A stretch of 64,000 nt of DNA from Schistosoma mansoni (lineage: Eukaryota > Platyhelminthes > Trematoda > Strigeidida > Schistosomatidae). The DNA is taken from positions 10,998,017 through 11,062,016 of the forward strand of contig NC_031496.1 in NCBI RefSeq assembly GCF_000237925.1, written 5' to 3'. Made by a program: the position numbers and the translations under genes. Positions 12,426-24,411 of the stretch are shown here, in pieces; the first letter of the stretch is position 1; each line of letters starts with the position of its first letter. Under the pieces are notes generated by a model. The model saw nothing but the letters and a program-made list of their open reading frames with translations, did no database searches and was not told where the DNA came from.

Positions 12426-13898
12426 GGTACCATGAATGCAATTAACCCTAACAACTCTAATAACCTAACCTCTGACTTTGGTCATTCAAATGATATGAAT
12501 TTTGTGAAAAGCAGCGAGAACTGTTTAGGCAATTCCAATAGCTTATCGTCTGTTGAATTAACTCAATTATCAGTAAATCCAATGTTTACAAACGGCTCAA
12601 CTGCGGAAAACGATGTTTTGAAAGCGAATTCTGGAATTCCTGCTGATGAGTGTTGGTTGTTCAAACCACCGAAGCAGCACCAAGCTCAAGGTTCTATTGA
12701 ACCCATAAAAACATGGTTGCGTGCTATATTTGATTCTCCAGATTCCTGCTTTTTCCATTCGCGTCGAAATCTTCTTTCCCGCCTTGAAGCGATCATTTTG
12801 GCTGGGGGACAAACTGAGGCATATCAATTTGGAGGCAGTGTGCCATCTCTGAATCTTATTACTTCAGGATATCCACCTCGTCCGAATACAGGTCGTACAG
12901 AACATCCTATTTATGGATCTATCCTATCTAATCGTCTGGTAACCGCTAGTTCATCAGACAGTATTTCGTTTCCTAGTCAACAGGCAGGAACAAATCCTAC
13001 AATGAACAATGAGCATGTTAACATGAACACTTTCACACGTTCTCACAAACCAAGAATAAGTTTACCACCTCAATGCAGTGCGAGTAAATCAGTAAAAAAT
13101 GGTTCTCATAACCCTACTTCCTACTTGTCCAACTCTACTGGAGCGAACTTTTCTTTCAAACCGCCTAATAAGACCGGGTCATGTGATGAGTTAGAAACTA
13201 CTTCTGCGAATACCAATGTACAGGAAATTGCTAGAAGACAAGAAGACACCTTAAAGGCAGAAGTTGCGGCTCTAGCAGCGGCAGCAGCTGCTGCTGGCAA
13301 ACATGGTAGTCAGCATTCTCTTGCTTCTTTGTGTAGGAATAGCCCACATGGGAGCTATACAAACATCGCTAGTGCTCCGGAAAGCCCTCACTCAAGCACA
13401 ACAAAGCTAAACCAACCTCAGCAAAATTGCGACCATTTCTATGTAAAACAGTCTCTATCGGTTTCCCAAGAGTTTGAAGGGCAAATTACAAACCAGCAAC
13501 CAACACAAGATGCTCATCTATTTAACTATTCCTCTAATAGTCCTACTATAAAAGACGTACTGTCCAACATTCCTGCTCATACTTCTAATGTGGCGAACAT
13601 AAAACAAAATCCCTACAAAATTTTGCCTCAAAAGCCTTTGCTCACAAATATTGTTCCAGAAATGGGGGATGAAACTAAACAATTTCAGAAAATTTCAGTT
13701 TCAACACATTCATCAGTACATCCTCTTGCGGTGAATGCCACCGGAAACGTGTACATGTCTTCGGCAGAACCTCGCAGTCATTTTGGTTTTCGGCCATTAC
13801 AACAAACCTCTACTAGTTCATTCAATAAAACTGCTAATTTAGGATTAAGACGTACATCTGATGATCAACTTTTATCCTCCGGAAACCCAAACCAATAA
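12426..13898 (+). CDS. SLAIN-like microtubule plus-end protein, large exon (488 residues from the first Met)
   Basis: The acceptor aattatcag ends at 12425. The first Met is at 12432, and an in-frame stop lies just upstream of the acceptor. Residues 72-122 read DECWLFKPPK, then IEPIKTWLRAIFDSPD, then HSRRNLLSRLEAII. I match these to the conserved SLAIN block of a WLY-SPKK motif, then PL-W-R--LD-P, then a CAKKSLIHKLDQTM-like helix. Residues 263-280 (VQEIARRQEDTLKAEVAA) match the SLAIN segment VQILARMQEESLRQEYAA. The remainder is Ser/Asn/Pro-rich and disordered, with an alanine run at 281-288 and NSPHGS and PESPHSS motifs. SLAIN proteins bind EB and CLASP/ch-TOG partners at growing microtubule ends. 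That role here is inferred from family resemblance. AATAAA signals lie near 14115. A further upstream coding exon is possible. Confidence 0.7.
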   Translation, partial: GTMNAINPNNSNNLTSDFGHSNDMNFVKSSENCLGNSNSLSSVELTQLSVNPMFTNGSTAENDVLKANSGIPADECWLFKPPKQHQAQGSIEPIKTWLRAIFDSPDSCFFHSRRNLLSRLEAIILAGGQTEAYQFGGSVPSLNLITSGYPPRPNTGRTEHPIYGSILSNRLVTASSSDSISFPSQQAGTNPTMNNEHVNMNTFTRSHKPRISLPPQCSASKSVKNGSHNPTSYLSNSTGANFSFKPPNKTGSCDELETTSANTNVQEIARRQEDTLKAEVAALAAAAAAAGKHGSQHSLASLCRNSPHGSYTNIASAPESPHSSTTKLNQPQQNCDHFYVKQSLSVSQEFEGQITNQQPTQDAHLFNYSSNSPTIKDVLSNIPAHTSNVANIKQNPYKILPQKPLLTNIVPEMGDETKQFQKISVSTHSSVHPLAVNATGNVYMSSAEPRSHFGFRPLQQTSTSSFNKTANLGLRRTSDDQLLSSGNPNQ

Positions 13899-14430
13899 TT
13901 TTTCAATTCGTTTTAGTCGAGTTCTAGTCTTCTTAGTTTGTTGTTACTTTGATGTCATTTACAATACTTATCCCTTATGTTTCAATTGCTAATTGTCACT
14001 GGCTTTTTTGCGAAGACTTCGCATTATTCAGAAAAAGCTCTCCATTCGGCTTTTAGCTTTTTATGTATATTTTTCAGCTTGCATTTCTCGGCCCTAGTGA
14101 TTATGTTTTTGAAAAATAAATAGCATTTAATCCTCTGATTATCTATATACACATACAATCCGCGCACTTATAACAAAGTGCACTTCAAAAGCATAATGTA
14201 TTGGTTATAACCATTTTTGAATTTATTTCACAAAGTATAATTTGACAATGTTTTTATTTTGGCATTTTGGTAACCTGGTAAACACTTATCATTTGAACTA
14301 ATATTTATTTTTTTATTTCTCTATTCACAAAGCCTTACTTTCATAACTTTAATTTGTTCAGTTCAATGTTCCTTCAATTTACGTTGTAACTTGTTTACCT
14401 ATCATTTATCTTGTAGTGGGTTTTTGCCAG
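13899..14430 (+). other. 3' UTR and short intergenic gap before the next acceptor
   Basis: Contains AATAAA near 14115, about 215 bases after the stop codon, and then a T-rich tract leading to the acceptor gtttttgccag at 14430. The compact spacing is discussed under findings. Confidence 0.5.
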
Positions 14431-14432
14431 TG

Positions 14433-15638
14433 ATGGATTCCAATATACCAGGTAAGCTTTGTTTGAATAATTTCGTAGATTTGCCTATAACATTGCTTTC
14501 TTACTGACTGACACCAATGTATTTATAGATTGGTGGTTTGGGATACACATTTGTACCAGATCCTGTGTTGATGATAACATAATGAGGTCATTAATTTTTG
14601 TAAGTATTACTAATTTAAAAATAATTTCCATCCATTTGCCACTTTTCAAGCGTAATAATCTTATTTCTTTGAATATGATGAGTGATTAGGAGCCAAACAA
14701 CAGAAATTTTTCCTTAATCTCACAAATCGTGAAATTCTATTCAGACATCGGGTGTTTCTTCTCTAATTATTTGAAACCAGGATTTCCTCACCACTATATG
14801 CAATGGTCCAGGTGTTAATCCCTCAAAAATGTTGTTATGTCCTTCACTCATTTTTTAATCAATTGCTATACGAGTCATTATTTTGTTCTAATATTTTCCA
14901 TCTAGCTGACTTTTTGTAGTGTTGATATAAAGTTTCAAATTGGGTATAAAAAATTTGTAGCACTTCTCGCGATGTTAATGGGTTTATTTTCAGACAACTT
15001 GGTTATAGATGTTTGTATCTTCAACTTCATACTCTTTCACTACAGAAATATAGACATTTAAATCTTAGTACTTCTAAAGATTGTAGTATATAGCAGCATA
15101 ACAGTATAGCTGTACTTTGACTAAATTTGTCACTTGAACACTTCGTATTTTCCAATTTAATGTGCAAAAGTTTGGCTTACCCGATTGTTGATATTCTTGA
15201 TTCAACGTATATCCGTGAGACGGGTCCTGAATAAAACAAAACGCGCTTTCTAGATTCTAATGTTAAACACATCCCATCTATTCTATAGGAACTTCTCATC
15301 CCTGTATTATTCGTGTAGTTCGTTCCGTAATGCTACTTTTCTTAATTTTTTTAAATTTTATGCTTTTCTTTTCAGAATCCAAAAATAATCAAACTGCTGT
15401 TGAGGATACATATCAACAAATGCGAAAACTATGTGAGAATTACAAATTGTTCTCAAAACTGGATAATAATAGCAATGACTTGGATGAACTATATTCAACT
15501 AGCCTGAATTTAAGTTATATTCGAGATGATTATGAAACTATAAAACATGAATTATCAGTCATTAAAGCTAATCGTCAAATTGCTCGAGACGCACTTTTAG
15601 CTGCCGGATTTCAATGTCCCGATGATCCACCAACGTAG
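14433..15638 (+). CDS. Small two-exon gene, 93-residue coiled-coil-like protein of unknown function
   Basis: Exon 1 is 14433-14451, encoding MDSNIP plus one base. It lies between an acceptor (tttttgccag, ending 14430) and a donor (ggtaagctt). Exon 2 is 15376-15638, after acceptor cttttcag. The join restores one frame: 19 + 263 = 282 bases, 93 codons and a stop. The protein is charged and helical in look (RDDYETIKHELSVIKANRQI), with one Cys near the N-terminal third and one near the end, and ends FQCPDDPPT. No signal peptide or membrane segment is present. I do not recognise the family. An AATAAA signal follows near 15780. An unspliced reading from 15330 would add a hydrophobic leader that is really intron sequence. 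Confidence 0.7.
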
Positions 15639-15789
15639 TTTGTTAGTTTTTGAATCTTGATTAGTTTTTTAATTTTAGAATATTTTTGTATTTCAATTTC
15701 CATTGCTTTATGTGATATATAACTAGAAGATTGATTTTTGTTAGGAACTATAAAGATTAATTAGATTAATCACTTGAAAAATAATAAAC

Positions 15790-16299
15790 TAATTAATTTC
15801 CTAAATGGTGTGGAAGTCTAAGTCTACCACGTGACTAAAATTACTTTCATATAGGATTAACGATTAATAAATATTTCTCGTCTGAATTGTTTACTAAATA
15901 AGAAAGATTAGTTTAGCGAAGAGTTCTCGTTTCGGCGGACTCATTTTCAAAGCTATACAATCTCAAATGTGTATGCGTTTTTTTCATGGTGATAACAATT
16001 ACACCAATAGTGATAATAAAATTCTGTTAAACATGGTAACAGTGAGGTAGAATAAACAGAAGTATTAAAAATAAGGGAAAGTGGTAATAATTTTATTGTT
16101 AAGGGTTTAAATATTCATCGTAAAGATAGATAGGGGAATTATCATTGGGAAAGAATGATTCAGCATGATAAGATAAAATGTCGAAATTGAGATGAAATGT
16201 AATCAGAAGGATCATAGAAACAGAAATAAACAAACTGGAAGTAGAAGGTGTATGGAGAAAATGGAAAGGGAAGCAGGTGGCTATAAAGGAAGAAAAGTA
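15790..16299. other. No gene supported
   Basis: AT-rich spacer. The part from about 16100 onward may be the non-coding end of the adjoining Penelope-like copy, but I see no motif that proves it. Confidence 0.4.
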
Positions 16300-16868
16300 T
16301 GAAGTAGGAAAAAGATTGAGACATTTAGACCAAAGTAGAAGAAGAGGTTGTACAAATTTCTTTTGGACGTACAATTCTGGTTTTCCCAGATGTATAGCTG
16401 TTGCTTCGACAATGTTAAGAAGATGCAATATAACTGCCTTTAGCAGCCTTCTACACTTACCTTGTGGATAAATTTGAGCTCAGAGTCCGCTTTGATTGAG
16501 TGACCCCTGTTCACAAAGCGTTCGATTATCGAGTTGTTTTTGCCTCTTTTTAGCCAAGACGGGTAATGTTCTTGGATTCTTTTGAACAAAGTGCGCATCA
16601 AACGACATATATATCTGGCTCCACATAAGCAGGTGAATTGGTAAATGCACATAGATTTGGTCAGATGAGATAATTCATCCTTAAGATTATTGATGAACAC
16701 TGATCGGTTGGTGAACACTATTCGCAACGTTGCTGCGAGAAACGTTCTTTTTAGAGACTAGAAAATCATCTTTAGGACGTTTGTAGCTCTATCCCCCCCT
16801 TGAAATCTATGTTCATGTAAAGTGTTTTTTCAACCAAGGTTATTTGTGCTTTAAGCGGTTTATGTTTT
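16300..16868 (-). mobile_element. Penelope-like element, C-terminal GIY-YIG part, minus strand
   Basis: On the minus strand 16727-16440 encodes MCIYQFTCLCGARYICRLMR and then RIQEHYPSW. This is the Penelope-like pattern of IYQF-C-CG--YIGRT followed by R--EHYPSWL, i.e. a GIY-YIG nuclease. The glycine of the YIG half is replaced by Cys, so activity is doubtful. Another frame continues with LNIVEATAIHLGKPELYVQK (16428 downward), the usual Penelope C-terminus. Upstream on the same strand, 16860-16772 (VEKTLYMNIDFKG) fits the preceding linker. The pieces are frameshifted, so this copy is broken. Confidence 0.8.
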
Positions 16869-16869
16869 A

Positions 16870-17839
16870 TATTCTTGTCAATAAACATAGAAAAATATCC
16901 GTTATTGATAAGTATTTCCTTCAAAAGGATCAGCTCGTTATATGAGTTATCACCTAATAAACATAATCTTTTCACCGAATATATTACCACAGTTATTGAC
17001 AAACGCACGAGAAAATTAATATCAAATCTCACTAAAAGTTTAAAAACCACAATAACACAACATAAATTTACAATCAATCCTGAGATATATGTGTTTAATC
17101 ATTCCTCCTTATCCTTAACAAATGTACAATTAGAAGCCTTATTTCTGGGGATTAAATTCTGTGACATAAATGAAAAAATTAACGAAATTCACACACATGT
17201 TCACTTTGAAAATTTAATCAAACAAACAAAAGGTCTTAGTCCAGTCTCTGACCAAGGATTCCAACGTTTCAAATCTACTCTTCTCAATAGCTGCAACCAG
17301 TATATTAGCACAAATGTAACAGGTAAAAGTCTTCTAACAAAAGAGCATAGAAACCAACTAAATCTACTTAGAAACAATAAAGACTTGATTATAACACGTC
17401 CAGATGAAGGTGCGTGTTTAATGTTGTTAGACCGTAAGATCTATGTCGACAAAATGACAAAGTCATTATCAGATGACACCAAATTCTCTAAACCAATCAA
17501 TGAGAAAAACAAGACCAAAATGATTGAAAAGCAACTGATTGAAGTTCTTGAGAGAGTGAAACATGATCACTTATTCAACAAAGATACCTACGAGTTCATA
17601 AAACCATCGAACTAGATAATACCACGACTAAATGGTTTGCCTAAAATACACAAACCTGGCCTACCTCTTCGACCAATTCTTGATATTTCCGGATCCCCTT
17701 ACCACTATAGCAAAGTCGCCAGCAGATCTTTTAGAACCCGTAAGAAAAACGCATTTGTATACACTTTGTATATGATAATTCTGAATCCACTGAATACATA
17801 AAAGAAGCGAATGTAAATGACAAAATTGTCCTCTCTTAT

Positions 17840-17845
<6 letters not shown>
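16870..17845 (+). mobile_element. Penelope-like element, N-terminal and early RT part, plus strand
   Basis: The open frame 16875-17615 (246 residues) has LTNVQLEALFLGIKFCD and LLRNNKDLIITRPDEGACLM. This is the Penelope-like N-terminal region with the ITRPDKGAG-type motif. After a stop the frame continues IPRLNGLPKIHKPGLPLRPI (from about 17616), the conserved LPKVHKPG--LRPI motif of reverse transcriptase. It then reads EYIKEANVNDKIVLSYD up to 17840, where it runs into an (AT)n tract. The catalytic FADD region is absent. It is head-to-head with the minus-strand GIY-YIG part at 16300-16868. Confidence 0.8.
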
Positions 17846-17877
<32 letters not shown>

Positions 17878-17882
17878 TATCA
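17838..17882. repeat. (AT)n microsatellite
   Basis: About 45 bases of alternating AT with one G, lying exactly where the Penelope-like reverse transcriptase reading ends. Confidence 0.9.
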
Positions 17883-18702
17883 ATGATCCTAAACATAATC
17901 TGTGCTGCATTTTAATAATCCCCTTACGGTTTTTTTTTCGTCACTCACTATAAGATATAAGTCAACTTTTTAAACTATATGTCTATCACGGAACTTTTCT
18001 TCGTCTTTTATCGCTTCTTTTTTCTTTTTCACTCCAGCTCTTAATCATATATCTACACCGTGAGTACCAGAACTCAAACTTTGGCATCACCGTGAAATGT
18101 GTAGTTCTTTTTTGTTTTTCTGAAAATTGATTTCTGGTTTACTCTATTAAATATTTACATTACTTTAACTTGACTATAGTTTTATTTGTTAACTAACTCA
18201 TTGTTAGGCGAAATCGTAATTTACATCTTATTTGCTTACCTGATTTTCATTTTTGAATTATTTATTTTTCCCTCTCTTTTGTAGCGTTTGGTCTGTTTCA
18301 ATTTAATATTTCTAACATTGTAAATAGTATGATTATATTCACTTGAAGTTGCCTGAAATAGCTTTCCTCTCATTATCATATAAATACATGTATATATTGG
18401 TTTTTGTTCATTAATTACTATTATTATTACTACTTTTTCATGTGTTTCCATGGTCATAAATTACTCCAATGAGAAATTGGTTTTTTTGTGGTTCTTTTTG
18501 TTTTCTACCGTTCAATAATTTTTTTATGGATCATATTTTTCATCTATTATGGGACAACAGAATAATGATCAGTAAGATTACTAGAATATCTAAATAACTA
18601 AGTCGTAAACAATAGGTAATTTAGTAAGGTTACAAGTTAAAAGTCAATAAATTTAATTCATTTTTTGGGGATATCCTTATTTTGGAACGTAACAAATATA
18701 TT
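17883..18702. other. No gene supported
   Basis: T-rich, low-complexity spacer; nothing recognised. Confidence 0.5.
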
Positions 18703-18846
18703 TGGATGCGCACTGCTGAGGAGTCCCACAATGGGACGAAACAGCCGTCCAGTGCTTTCAGGTTTTCCTTGGAGGTCTAGCTTCAATTGACTCATGCTTT
18801 CAACTATGAAAATACTGAAATCTCCACAAAACCCCTTCTGATATTT
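18703..18846 (+). mobile_element. Family B retroposon, 3' part with hammerhead
   Basis: Starts at ggatgcgcactg and ends with ctccacaaaaccccttctga, the common 3' end of family B. It contains a hammerhead core that looks intact (next entry). The tRNA-like 5' portion is missing. Confidence 0.8.
18710..18755 (+). ncRNA. Hammerhead ribozyme, family B, core intact
   Basis: Order of parts: helix I strand gcactg, core CTGAGGA (fits CUGANGA), helix II gtccc/gggac, core GAA, helix III acagccgt (one mismatch from a palindrome), C at the expected cleavage position, closing helix I strand cagtgc. All universally conserved core bases are present. Confidence 0.75.
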
Positions 18847-20591
18847 GATAAAGTGTACTGATGTTATGTGACAGATATGATTCATATCATATATTACAAA
18901 TTGTATGTTTCCTTATAAATTCACTGATAAGAGACAATATATAGTGTGAATGTAATTTTCTCCTCTCACCACTTACGTTTTCTATACAATATGTTATATT
19001 AACGCTTATCATTTCACATCGCATATCTCTTACACATACCTAGTTTAGACTTTCTAACGTTGATTGGATGACCTATTCAGTGTACAATGAAACGAAGAAC
19101 CGTGTACCTATTTATATTCGATAGTTTTGATGTTTGATTATAATTCCTTGAAAAAGCTTGGACCAGATTGCCAGGCGAAACGTTGGATTTACTACAAATT
19201 CATTCGCTGAGATTTTACAAATATATTATTCCTATTTAATGTTGTACTGATGTTATATCTGTCATTTTAACATTCCGAAATGGAATTATAGCAGTGGCAC
19301 TAGAAGTAGAAACTGAATATATATGCGAAGTATAATTAAAAGATGATTACCGGATATCAGTAAACTGACTAAAGTGCATTTATTATCAAGATAGAGCGGC
19401 GAGTGACGTGATATCTTTAAGTTAGTGAAATAGACTTAACCTTACTAAGAGGTCAAAATCCTAAGAGAAACTTCTGATACAGTCTTGCAATAAATAAACT
19501 TGATTCTCGCTTTTGACTAAATAAATCTGAAGATGAAGTGAAATATGTCTAAACTTTCCTAAAATTAGTTGGTATCAGTATCGTAGTAAACATGTATTGT
19601 CACTGCAACTATTCTTACTTGTACTTCTATGGAGCGTTAACATGTTACCATTGATTATTTCAATTGTTAATTGAAAGTTAATTGTTTAACAAATAATCAT
19701 ACTTTTCGACCATATTGTTTCCATAATCATTAATTGAAATACAATATTCATGTTTACCCTATTTTTGGATCTAGGCCAACTTTAATTTAATCACATTTTT
19801 AATTAACAGTAATTAAACTTTATTTCATTGTTGAAATACAGTATATTCTGACAATCAAATTCTACTAGAATGATTGAGTTGAAGTTAGTAACTGATATGT
19901 GGGCGAGAATGACAATGATTGGTTGTTTTGCTGAGTCAGACATTAGATAGGATGACAGGTGTTATATATATTCTCCTATCCTTACTATGTATTGACTGTT
20001 ATTGATCAACTGTTCCTTGTTGTTGGATTGTGTCGGATTTTGGTGTGGAAATATATTGACGTTCGAGTCAGGCTAATCTCGTGTTCTTGATCTGAGTTGT
20101 GTTAAAGTCCTGTAGAATAGACACTGGGTGGGAAATCTAGTGAAGATATTCGTCTAAGGTAAATTAATGTCCCACATACGTGTAAAAAGTGAAAGGACTG
20201 TTATAACAAGAAACCCTAGCGTAATAACAAGTATCCTACAGTTTATAACAGTAACGTATTCCGAATATTCTATTTTGGACGCATCTCATTAATAAATGAG
20301 ATTTCTTGTTGACAAATTTTTATCGACTTAATAAAACTTAAATTGATATGTAATGCTTGTTAAAAAGTATAACATAATACAATATAAGCCAAATAAAAAC
20401 AAAAAGCGTAATGAAAAAAACTATTTGTACATCAAGTCATGTTCAAATCATAATAATAAAATGACGATGTTGATTACTACCAACCATCAATCAATAGATT
20501 ACTCCAAACAGAAAATATGAGACGACTTGTCAACATTATAAGAAGCTCTTAATATCAGTTTGAACAAACTGCTCATGCTTCCCGTTTACTC
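18847..20591. other. No gene supported; contains a possible Penelope-type hammerhead relic
   Basis: AT-rich spacer. At 19149-19230 there is a block (gcttggaccagattgccagg and then cgaaacgttgga) that recurs inverted near 50510-50585. Confidence 0.5.
19149..19192 (+). ncRNA. Decayed hammerhead-like motif of Penelope type
   Basis: gcttgg and ccaggc can pair as a six-base helix II around the loop accagattg. They are followed by GAAACGTT, the GAA core plus helix III. The expected CUGANGA before helix II reads ttgaaaaa here, so the motif is not intact. Hammerheads of this helix II form are known in Penelope-like elements; assignment here is by that resemblance. Confidence 0.4.
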
Positions 20592-20602
20592 ATCTCATTC
20601 TG

Positions 20603-21122
20603 CCCCCAAATGCCCTGGTACAGCCGAGAGTGGGAAAAGTCCGCTCTCCCTCTCAAAATGCTCCCACATGGCCACGCGTATATAGCCTCTGCCAGGGAAG
20701 TTCTACTCACTGCCTTTTCGTGGCAGGGGTGTTGTTTACGAAAGTGAGAGGACGAAAAGCGGAAGCCCGGCGTTTTAACCGGGTTGGTGGACACGGTAAG
20801 TCCACTTAGGGGAGTTGGAAAACCCTGATTCAAAACCAATGATGCACATGGGCTGGCTCCAGTATCCTGAGGAAACAAATGGCGTATGAATCAATCGTTG
20901 GCTACCGGCTACCATGGGACTGCATCTCCTTACGATGTTCCACTGCTTTGTGGATCAGATCTTTGCGTCAAAGGCTCCGGGCGTGACCCCCTAAGAAAAC
21001 CACCTGCTTCAGTTTGGGCACCTGAGCAGTATCACAGCCCTCACACAAATGAAATGAGATATGTGTGGCGCATATGTATCTGGTGCCCCTTTGTACCAAT
21101 ATTTATGTGTTTAAATAAATAA
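20603..21122 (+). mobile_element. Family C retroposon, full length (520 bases)
   Basis: An 11-base target-site duplication, atctcattctg, flanks it at 20592-20602 and 21123-21133. The element begins cccccaaatgccctggtaca and ends accaatatttatgtgtttaa followed by a short TAAA tail. It is GC-richer than its surroundings. No reverse transcriptase or other protein is visible, and no clear tRNA-type B box was found, so it is a non-autonomous retroposon of undetermined origin. It is the reference copy for the four others in the window. Confidence 0.85.
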
Positions 21123-21133
21123 ATCTCATTCTG

Positions 21134-24009
21134 ATAATTTATTCGGAGATACTAATGAAGATTGGTTTAGACTAGGAGCAATCGCTTGTAAATTCATTCA
21201 GAATATAGGATATTTATTTACATATTGAAAACAAAATGAACTAATGAGGAAATAGAGTCTTAAACTTTATTAAGAATAGAGGCTACCTCAATTGGAGGAT
21301 TTGATAGACCAAATAGAACTGTGAGTTTACAAAACAGAAATAAAATATTGTATCTGTGGAAAACATCTAAATTTGAGTAAACAGTTTCACAGTTGTTGGG
21401 CACTGAGTTAATATAAGAGGAAATTATATTTGTATCGTTAGCGGTTTTCTGGTAACTGGTTCGAAGATCTAAGAGTCAAGTCTGGGATTCCCTACATTGG
21501 TTGCCTAGATATCAAACTTATAAAACAAAAACGACCGATATCTGGTTGATAAAGCAACTTGGGTCATATACGAACAGAGTTGGCTGTATTAATAATCTGG
21601 GGATTAAAACATTTAGAACAAGCAAATTTAATCTGTATCCGTCGTTTGGATTTAATTGTTATCGGAATTGAATGCTCATGGTGCGAAATGTTATTTATCC
21701 ACCAACGTGATTTATAGGACTGGGTGTGTTATTATCTCATTATCACACTACAGTCTAAGAATTATTTTTATTTTGACTGTTGTCTCCATGAGTATTTCTC
21801 CATTATTATTAATCAGTCAATATGTGTCGATTCTTAAAAGGAATTATAATGCATGGCAAAACAACACAAGCCACCTAAGGCTGTAGTGTTTCAGGACATG
21901 CCACATTCAACTGTGTACAAGCTATGGTTGCTATGTAGATGATTCATTTAGTTATACTGACCACCCGCGCACTTATTTTGGGGTCAGTCTCCCTGCCTGT
22001 AAATATATTTTAAGCTCTTTCTTAGATAATTGAATATACATTTTTTATGTAATCTTATTTTCTTCATGTGTCTAATTTGTCTGATCAAACATATAAGAGC
22101 ATGAATAGCTGTTGAACCGAACCAGATTAATGGGGATGTAAAGTCCCTGTTTATTACATTTATAAAGAAATCAATTTTTAGAACTCATAAATTGATTTAA
22201 AGTGAACTTGGTTGATTGACTTTCGATATGTGTATCGATTTATTCAGAATGAAGCTCATTGTTTTATTTTCAATGAATTGTGATTTGTATTGTCATAATT
22301 ATTCCGTTCATAAATTGTAATAATTGCGATTGGTGTATAGCTGATTAACTTTTTTTCCTTTTTAGAAATATGCTTATAATTATCTCCAAGTCGTGTTGTG
22401 ACTTTGAAACCTGTCGAGTCAAGTAAAGACTTCAACCACACTAGACCATAGAAGAAGATATAGTACATATTATAACAATATTTTAGTAAGGGGGACCAAT
22501 ATGTACCAGATGACGCTTGCTACTTTCAGTATATAACGCCTTCGATAGTTGTTTTCATTAGTGACAAACTTGATACTTCAAATCTGATACATAAGCTAAA
22601 ATTACTTAAAAACGGTTTATTGGGTTACAGATACCTCTTCGTTATATCCTGATGAGAAATCTAGTCTAGTTCCCGTAGCAATAACTTTTCTATTAATCAG
22701 TGGTACTTGGCTAAAATACATGGGCAAATACTTATTGGTGTAATTTTGTGGTTTCCAAGATTATTTTTACCAATTTGACCGAACATTTCCCCCAGTGATT
22801 TGATGAGCAATTTATTGACAATTTTCGTAATTATTGCATCTAGTGATACTCATAGCTTACGCGGAAATGTGTTGCCTTTGAAATGGTAAAAAGTGTTAGT
22901 AAATTTGTTGTGACACTGAATATGGTTGAAATTCAGTTTCTATTTCATTCGTAGTAACAATCCACTTATTCCGTAAAGAGAACGGTGTAAGATACACTTT
23001 TATGATACAAGACATACAACAAATAGGGTGTATAACAGTCAGAATGGAATTGGTTTTACGATGTTGTTTTAGACAATCTGACTGCCAAAACGTACGGAAA
23101 TAAAAATTTACCACATTATGGTATCCTCGAAAATAACTAAATAGTCATTTTTTCAATAACAAATCTGTACTCCGTGGAACTTAACATCGTCTTATGCAAA
23201 TCAAGTCAAACAGCCAAAGAATCCGATTAAGGTATTTTTGTCTTTAACAGGAATTCCAGTGAGATTGTAAACCTTATGTACATGAACGTAAGTACCGGTT
23301 GATTCGAATGAATTAGCGAATATGCAAGGATTTCAAAAATGATGATCCTACTGAAACAAAACTTCTGCAATAAGGTGTGAAAGTATTGAAAAGGAACTCA
23401 AATTATTGTATGTTAACTACGTCAACAGGGTATAACGGAAATACTGATGGTTTCTTTAACGTATGCTAGCAGAACTTTGATAACTACATATCACTCCAAA
23501 CTCCTAGACGTTATTTCACTGATCTTTGGTTTTATAACAGCTATCTCATATTCATCGGATATTTCCTGTTATCAATGTGTGAAAATTGTTGTATCTAACC
23601 GAATAGTCTTTGATTGATAAAATTAAGGTTATTTGTTTTTAGTGGAACTTTAAGGGCTATTTGAAATCTAAAGATAGCTGTATTTACTCCATGTTCTAAA
23701 ATGAATAATCTTTTATGAAAAATTTTGTCGTTATTAGGTAGCTTCTATACTTGTTTCGCTTTTTTAATTGTTGAAAAGACTACACACTAAAGATCACAAC
23801 AATACGATGTAAGTAAATCGTGGCCGCTTGACCTAATCACCGGATTGAACTAAGTGTTTAAACATCAAATCAATTAAACACTTTTAATTACTCGTTTAGG
23901 AGATATGAAATGACTATCAAATGGTTACTTCTATGTGTAGCAAATACTATGTTGATATACTAAAAACCTCTGAAAGACAAAAAGAATGAATGCCTGGATT
24001 GCTTTTTAT
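21134..24009. other. No gene supported
   Basis: Nearly 2.9 kb without recognised repeat or exon. The short open frames (21656-21886, 22256-22468 minus, 22896-23114 minus) have no family resemblance. Confidence 0.5.
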
Positions 24010-24411
24010 ACAGAGAGTTGATTACATCAACATCTTTAGTTCCTCTTTGGACCAAACGATTTTCATCATCGAGTAATTTAAGCGAAAAAGACTGCAAACG
24101 CGGATGTTTCCCTTCACGATTCCATGTTAGCGGTTGCCTCGTGATGCAGTTTGATGATTTCCGAAATGTATGTCCTATCCACTTTCAACGTCTTTTCCTA
24201 ATCTTCACTTCTGTTGGAAGCTGATTTGTTCTCTCCCAAAGTAGTTTGTTGTTGGTGGTATCCGGCCAACAGACATAAAGTATCTTCCGTTGACAATTAT
24301 TTATAAATACTTGTACTGTTTTGATGATGGTTGTGGTAGTTCTCGAAGTTTCAACTCCGTACAGTCGAACTGTCTTAAGGTTCGTATTGAAGATTCTCAC
24401 TTTGATGTTGG

